Assembly: GCF_023371205.1 (NCBI RefSeq)
Contig: NZ_JAMCCO010000003.1
Span: 62,001-126,000 of the forward strand
Length of the DNA stretch: 64,000 bases
Direction of reading: 5' to 3'
Source: Parvivirga hydrogeniphila
Lineage (GTDB): Bacteria > Actinomycetota > Coriobacteriia > Anaerosomatales > Anaerosomataceae
Below are positions 60,392-64,000 of this stretch, in pieces. The notes beneath the pieces are model-generated. The model worked only from the letters and a program-made list of their open reading frames with translations. It searched no databases and was not told the DNA's origin. Each line of letters begins with the position of its first letter. The first letter of the stretch is position 1. Made by a program: the position numbers and the translations under genes.

Positions 60392-61098
60392 GTCACGTCT
60401 TCGAACGTCCTCGCGAGCGCACGGTGCAGCAACGCGCTCTTGAGCGTCGCAGTCAGCTCAGTGAGCTTGGCGAGCGCTTCCAGCAGCTGTTGCCGGACCT
60501 CAGGCGTCCTGCTCATGTACGCGGGCATGAGGACCTGTGAGAAGAACGCCGCTTCCCGCTCAGCGAACGTCTCGTACATCCGCAGGTGCCGTGGCTCGAT
60601 GCCGAACTTGCGCAGGTCCCAGCAGGCGTGAGCGATCGCCACATCTGCCTGAGGAAGCTCGTCTCCGGACTCGCCTTTCACGAACGCGATGAGGCCGAAG
60701 TCCTCCAATTCGCGCAGGAACGCGACCGGGATGCCGAGCGACTCGGGAGCCGCCGAGAGCGGGACCGTCTCCGCTGCCTCCAGAGGCAACCGGGCCGTCT
60801 CTGACGACGCGACGACATGCGCGATGTCGGACGGCACGCGCCCTTTGTCCAGGTCGTCGAGACGCTCGCGGATGACGGCCAGCGGCATGTAGTGCTCCTT
60901 CTGGAGCGTCAACACCAGCTCGAGCCGCGAGACGTCCGCCTCGTGGAACTTGCGATACCCGCCAGCCGTGCGCTCAGGGCTGACGAGCCCCTCCTCTTCC
61001 AAGAAGCGCACCTTCGAGATGGTCAGGTCCGGGAAGCGGGCCTTGAGCTTCTCGACGACCTCGCCGATGGTCATGTAGTCCTTGTGAGCGGTGGGCAC
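60388..61098 (-). CDS. MerR-family regulator, FtsR-like
   Basis: 236 residues. The N-terminal winged helix reads MTIGEVVEKLKARFPDLTISKVRFLEEEGL (key: TISKVRFLEEEGLVSPERT, about 24-42), the FtsR form of the MerR DNA-binding domain with an extended first helix, then a helical effector region. FtsR activates ftsZ in Corynebacterium and is encoded by odhI/garA-type FHA genes (established). The FHA gene lies just upstream here. GTG 61098 has GGGAGGAGG; longer in-frame starts overlap FHA. No ftsZ in the window. Confidence 0.82.
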   Translation of the reverse strand: MPTAHKDYMTIGEVVEKLKARFPDLTISKVRFLEEEGLVSPERTAGGYRKFHEADVSRLELVLTLQKEHYMPLAVIRERLDDLDKGRVPSDIAHVVASSETARLPLEAAETVPLSAAPESLGIPVAFLRELEDFGLIAFVKGESGDELPQADVAIAHACWDLRKFGIEPRHLRMYETFAEREAAFFSQVLMPAYMSRTPEVRQQLLEALAKLTELTATLKSALLHRALARTFEDVT

Positions 61099-61099
61099 G

Positions 61100-61552
61100 C
61101 TAGACACCTCCTCCCTCGAGGAAGAGCAGCTGGAACCGCCCGATCTGCACGAGGTCGCCGTGCTTGAGGGTGGCCTTGTCGACGCACACATCGCCGACGT
61201 AGGTGCCGTTCAAAGAACCCGCATCGGCGATGGTGACGCCGTCCGGACCTACCTCGATGACCGCGTGCGACCTCGACACGGTGACGTCGTTCAAGAAAAT
61301 GTCGCTCGCCGGGTTGCGACCGATCGTCAGGCTGGACCTGTCGAGGTAGAAGCGCTCTCCGGCGTCAGGACCCTTGCGGATCACCAGCACCGGAACGTCT
61401 GCGGTCTCAGCTCCGAGATCCGCTGTCGCTCCGGGCGCAAAAGCCGAGACGGGCTCGAACGACGCGGTGTTCTCCTGCAGCCGCGCTCCGCACGCTGCGC
61501 ACGTCTTCGCGCTGTCTGGAGCTTCAGCGCCGCACGCCGGACACACCTGCAT
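61100..61552 (-). CDS. Zinc-ribbon FHA-domain protein
   Basis: 150 residues. The N-terminus is a CPACG...CAACG zinc ribbon (about 4-25), and the C-terminus a forkhead-associated domain with LTIGRNPASDIFLND, VSRSHAVIE and LNGTYVG (about 75-120). FHA domains bind phosphothreonine. Its place by an FtsR-like gene mirrors garA/odhI, but those have an ETT(S) phosphorylation motif rather than a zinc ribbon; no ETTS is seen here. ATG 61552 follows GGAGG. Partner kinase not in the window. Confidence 0.88.
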   Translation of the reverse strand: MQVCPACGAEAPDSAKTCAACGARLQENTASFEPVSAFAPGATADLGAETADVPVLVIRKGPDAGERFYLDRSSLTIGRNPASDIFLNDVTVSRSHAVIEVGPDGVTIADAGSLNGTYVGDVCVDKATLKHGDLVQIGRFQLLFLEGGGV

Positions 61553-61584
61553 CGGAACCACCTCCGAGCGCTCCTGCGCCCGCA

Positions 61585-61845
61585 CTAGTCGAGGAACCCG
61601 AACTCCCTGGTCTTGAAGGAGTGCGCGATCTCCTCTTCGAGCGCGCTCACCACTTCGGGGTTCTCGAGGACGTGCGCAAGCTTCTCCTCGTTCAACCGGT
61701 TCTTGACGTACGGGTCATTCAGCACGTCGGTGAGCTTGCGGCCATTGTGGACCTCGCGGACGATGTACTCGACCACGCGCTCCTCCACCACGTCTGCAGC
61801 CATCTCCTCCAGGAAGGCCTGGAGCTTCTCGGTCAGGCTCGCCAC
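61585..61845 (-). CDS. Small helical protein of unknown function
   Basis: 86 residues, GTG start with GAGGAG six bases upstream. Helical and acidic: LQAFLEEMAADVVEERVVEYIV then TDVLNDPYVKNRLNEEKLAHVLENPEV (key: NDPYVKNRLNEEK, about 43-55). The second half looks like a small helical bundle repeated elsewhere in actinobacterial hypothetical proteins (uncertain). Genes lie between the FHA and RsiG-like genes in one operon. Function unknown. Confidence 0.65.
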   Translation of the reverse strand: MASLTEKLQAFLEEMAADVVEERVVEYIVREVHNGRKLTDVLNDPYVKNRLNEEKLAHVLENPEVVSALEEEIAHSFKTREFGFLD

Positions 61846-61876
61846 GCTCGTCTCCTCACGTCGAAGGCCCTGTCCC

Positions 61877-62182
61877 CTACTGCTCGTCGTCCTCGTCTTC
61901 GGTGACGTCGACCGTCGAGACGCCCCGGAAGTCGTTCGCGAGGATGTCGATCAGCCGCTCGATGTCGTGCGGCGATACCACATCCTTGCCGCTCTGGCGC
62001 TCCTCTTTCAGGCGCCGGACGAGCTCCGCGCGCAAGATGTCGATCTTGCCGTGCAGCACACGGCGACGGTAGCTCACGCGTTGCTCCTCGGCGTGCAGCT
62101 CATCGAGCAGGGCTCGGAGCTCCTCGATCGACTTCTCTTCCAGGTTGACGAGCGGAGTGTCCTCGCTCTTCTTCTCTGCCAT
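61877..62182 (-). CDS. RsiG-like anti-sigma factor (cyclic di-GMP-binding helical protein)
   Basis: 101 residues, mostly two helices. The segment EQRVSYRRRVLHGKIDILR (about 33-51) follows the RsiG signature E-x3-S-x2-R-x3-Q-x3-D with E, S, R and D in place but His where Gln is usual. In Streptomyces, RsiG holds sigma WhiG inactive when bound to cyclic di-GMP; Rubrobacter has a one-motif homodimer form (established). This protein has a single motif, as in the homodimer form. It has a good extended -10 promoter and heads the FHA-MerR-hpt run. No sigma factor gene is nearby. Target unknown. Confidence 0.68.
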   Translation of the reverse strand: MAEKKSEDTPLVNLEEKSIEELRALLDELHAEEQRVSYRRRVLHGKIDILRAELVRRLKEERQSGKDVVSPHDIERLIDILANDFRGVSTVDVTEDEDDEQ

Positions 62183-62215
62183 CGCCGCCCCCTCCGTTCC
62201 TCATCTCGAATCTCA

Positions 62216-62224
62216 TTCTAGCAG
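62216..62224 (-). promoter_or_regulatory. Extended -10 promoter upstream of the RsiG-like gene
   Basis: On the - strand TGC is followed by TAGAAT, 34 bases before the ATG. It probably drives the run from the RsiG-like gene through the FHA, MerR, hpt and channel genes. Confidence 0.6.
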
Positions 62225-62269
62225 ACCCGACCCTCAGCCGCAGGTTGAGTGTCGGTCCTTTACCGTTCC

Positions 62270-63043
62270 TTACCCGACACGCACCGCGTGACTCGCGGCG
62301 GTCCGCTCGGCCTCTGCGCGTTCGGCCTCCGTGAGCGCAGCCTCCTCGAACGCCACTCCCAAGACCTGCTCGAACGACGCCTGAACGGCCTGTGCGATGC
62401 GCTCGGTATCAGGCGGATCGCCGAGCACGTCTGCGAGCGTCGCGGTGGTGGCAGCCAGCTGCGACGCGGCCGCCGGGTCGAGCCGGAAGATGGCCGCCTC
62501 GCGCCCCACATCGCGCGAGCGTACGAACGACCCGTGCTGGAGACACGCGTCAGAGAGCCAGACCTGCGCGCTCCCTGAGAGCTTGGCCGCCCCAAGGGAA
62601 AGATCGGCGTGCGTCGCGTGCAGGTAGCACGCGCTCGCCGCACGGTTGCCGCGCGGACGCGCCGTGATCTCGGCAGGAACACCCAGCCTCCGGTACGCCT
62701 CAGCCAGCGCACGAGAGAGCAGGCGATAGCTTGCCACCACGCCACGCGGGATCCCGTCCTCGACCCCGGCGATGACCGAATACGTGAGCTCGTCGTCATG
62801 GAGCACGCCGCGGCCTCCCGTCGGCCTGCGCACGACCTCGACACCGAAGCCTCGCACCGCGTCTGCGTCGAGGTCTTCGGCGGACTGGAACTTGCCGAGC
62901 GACACCGTCGGCGTGCTCCACCGGTAGAGCCGAAGCGTCGGCGGCGCCTCGCCCCGTGCACGGGCGGCGAGCATCGCCGCGTCGACGGCCATGTTCCACG
63001 CCCCGTCGCACGCGCCGTCGAGGATGAGCCGCCACGCCTTCAC
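62270..63043 (-). CDS. lplA: Lipoate-protein ligase A family protein
   Basis: 257 residues. It attaches or transfers lipoyl or octanoyl groups to lipoyl-domain proteins. [14 protein letters not shown] (about 41-54), [20 protein letters not shown] (key: [12 protein letters not shown]) and a lysine in [10 protein letters not shown] (catalytic Lys) are the family motifs. GTG 63043 overlaps the gcvPB stop (GTGA). Position after gcvPB suggests it serves glycine-cleavage protein GcvH. Ligase and transferase roles cannot be told apart by sequence. Confidence 0.9.
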   Translation of the reverse strand: MKAWRLILDGACDGAWNMAVDAAMLAARARGEAPPTLRLYRWSTPTVSLGKFQSAEDLDADAVRGFGVEVVRRPTGGRGVLHDDELTYSVIAGVEDGIPRGVVASYRLLSRALAEAYRRLGVPAEITARPRGNRAASACYLHATHADLSLGAAKLSGSAQVWLSDACLQHGSFVRSRDVGREAAIFRLDPAAASQLAATTATLADVLGDPPDTERIAQAVQASFEQVLGVAFEEAALTEAERAEAERTAASHAVRVG

Positions 63044-64000
63044 GCGTCTGCGCGAGCCTCCGATGCGGGTCTCCAGGCCACGTCGGGCTCCTTGACGGCC
63101 CGGGCCTCGTCGAGCCGCCGCACCGGTGTCGTGTACGGCGCCCCGTGGAGCCGCTCCGGGTCTTGTTCGGCCTCCGTGGCGATGGCGAGCATCGCCTCGA
63201 CGAACGCGTCCAGCGTCTCGAGCGACTCGGTCTCGGTGGGCTCGATCATGATCGCTTCGTCGACGATGAGCGGGAAGTACACCGTCGGAGGGTGCACGCC
63301 GAAGTCGAGCAGACGCTTGGCGATGTCGAGCGTCCGCACGCCGTACGACTTGCGGAACCGGGCGCCTGACGCGACGAACTCGTGCATGCACGAGCGCTCG
63401 TACGGCACGTCGAACACGTCTTTAAGGCGCGCCATCAGGTAGTTCGCCGATACGACCGCTTGCTCAGAGACCTCCACAAGCCCATCACCACCGACCGCGC
63501 GGATGTACGCGTACGCCCGGACCAGCACGCCGAAGTTGCCAGCGAACGAACGCATCCGCCCGATCGAGCGCGCCGGACGAGCGAGCGCATACCCGCTTCC
63601 GTCCGCAACGACGACCGGCGTCGGCAGGAATTCGGCGAGCGCAGCAGAGACGCACACCGGGCCCGCCCCAGGACCTCCGCCGCCGTGCGGCGTGCCGAAG
63701 GTCTTGTGCAGGTTGATGTGCACCGCATCGAAGCCCATGTCGCCAGGGCGGACCTTGCCCATGATCGCATTCAGGTTCGCGCCGTCGTAGTACGCGAGCG
63801 CGCCCGCTTCGTGCACCAGGCGCGTGATCTCCAGGATGTTCTCGTCGAACAGGCCGAGCGTGTTCGGGTTCGTGAGCATGATGGCGGCGACGTCCGGTCC
63901 CAGCGCGGACTTCAGCGCATCGACGTCCACCCCGCCGCGCTCGTCGCTCGGCACCTGCGTGACCTCGTAGCCGCACATCGCGACCGTCGCCGGGTTCGTG
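63040..64000 (-). CDS. gcvPB: Glycine dehydrogenase (decarboxylating) subunit 2 (5' end missing)
   Basis: The C-terminal ~320 residues are present; the frame runs open into the window edge at 64000 ([13 protein letters not shown] is the first readable part). The PLP-lysine motif [17 protein letters not shown] is intact. GcvPB is the PLP-binding subunit of the split glycine decarboxylase found in Gram-positives. It decarboxylates glycine and passes the aminomethyl group to lipoyl-GcvH. The gcvPA, gcvH and gcvT genes would lie upstream, outside the window. Confidence 0.95.
   Translation of the reverse strand, partial: TNPATVAMCGYEVTQVPSDERGGVDVDALKSALGPDVAAIMLTNPNTLGLFDENILEITRLVHEAGALAYYDGANLNAIMGKVRPGDMGFDAVHINLHKTFGTPHGGGGPGAGPVCVSAALAEFLPTPVVVADGSGYALARPARSIGRMRSFAGNFGVLVRAYAYIRAVGGDGLVEVSEQAVVSANYLMARLKDVFDVPYERSCMHEFVASGARFRKSYGVRTLDIAKRLLDFGVHPPTVYFPLIVDEAIMIEPTETESLETLDAFVEAMLAIATEAEQDPERLHGAPYTTPVRRLDEARAVKEPDVAWRPASEARADA

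Noticed and set aside
1-64000. tRNA, rRNA, insertion sequences, prophage or integrase genes
   Set aside because: Gaps are short and none contains a cloverleaf-like or rRNA-like sequence; no transposase or integrase motif was found in any frame I examined.

Overview
This is a 64 kb chromosomal segment, about two-thirds G+C by eye, from what looks like an anaerobic, deep-branching actinobacterium (a Coriobacteriia-like lineage is my best guess; no rRNA gene is present to settle it). Three layouts point to Actinobacteria: lexA divergent from a small SOS-box-controlled LysM protein that is followed by nrdR (as around Rv2719c/nrdR in mycobacteria); a zinc-ribbon FHA gene next to an FtsR-like MerR regulator; and a small RsiG-type protein. 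Anaerobic life is suggested by the class III ribonucleotide reductase NrdD/NrdG, the indolepyruvate:ferredoxin oxidoreductase IorAB and an arylacetate-CoA ligase. Genes are dense, usually with ATGA or GTGA overlaps. No tRNA, rRNA, CRISPR array, insertion sequence or prophage was recognised.

Region 1 (1-37.4 kb, all + strand) is a nearly unbroken run of core genes. Translation and RNA genes come first (rimP, nusA, rnpM/ylxR, infB, rbfA, nrnA, truB, ribF, rpsO, pnp). Then come an M16 peptidase and lysine/DAP genes (dapB, lysC, dapA), RNase J, uppP, ftsK, rodZ-like, yajQ, rimO, pgsA, cinA, thpR, then recA-recX under a perfect SOS box. Next are rny, a GHKL ATPase, spoVS, a PHP phosphoesterase, miaB, a Memo/AMMECR1 fusion, miaA, dapF, dapL and hflX. 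The dap genes indicate the LL-diaminopimelate aminotransferase route.

Region 2 (37.4-43.3 kb) covers DNA damage and nucleotide supply. lexA (-) converges on hflX with a shared CTAG stop. Three SOS boxes lie between lexA and the LysM gene. nrdR carries its own NrdR box inside its promoter and is followed by nrdD, a small thioredoxin-like gene, nrdG, dut and a NUDIX gene. Two nucleobase permeases (AzgA/PbuG-like and UraA-like) follow at 43.4-46.2 kb and end at a strong terminator.

Region 3 (46.4-56.5 kb, - strand) reads as one long catabolic operon starting at iorA: iorA, iorB, an ACT-domain protein, livK, livH, livM, livG, livF, paaK and three uncharacterised small genes. Import of branched or aromatic amino acids, oxidation of the derived aryl- or 2-oxoacids and CoA activation fit together as one amino-acid-fermenting unit. 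Its promoter has an extended -10 and a perfect 12-bp palindrome just downstream.

Region 4 (56.6-64 kb, - strand) holds an NlpC/P60 hydrolase, apt, a K+ channel-like protein with TrkA domains, hpt, a possible PD-(D/E)XK-fold protein, FtsR-like MerR, FHA, two small proteins (one RsiG-like), a lipoate ligase and the 3' part of gcvPB. A recurring TGnTA-type extended -10 precedes most transcription-unit heads in the window.
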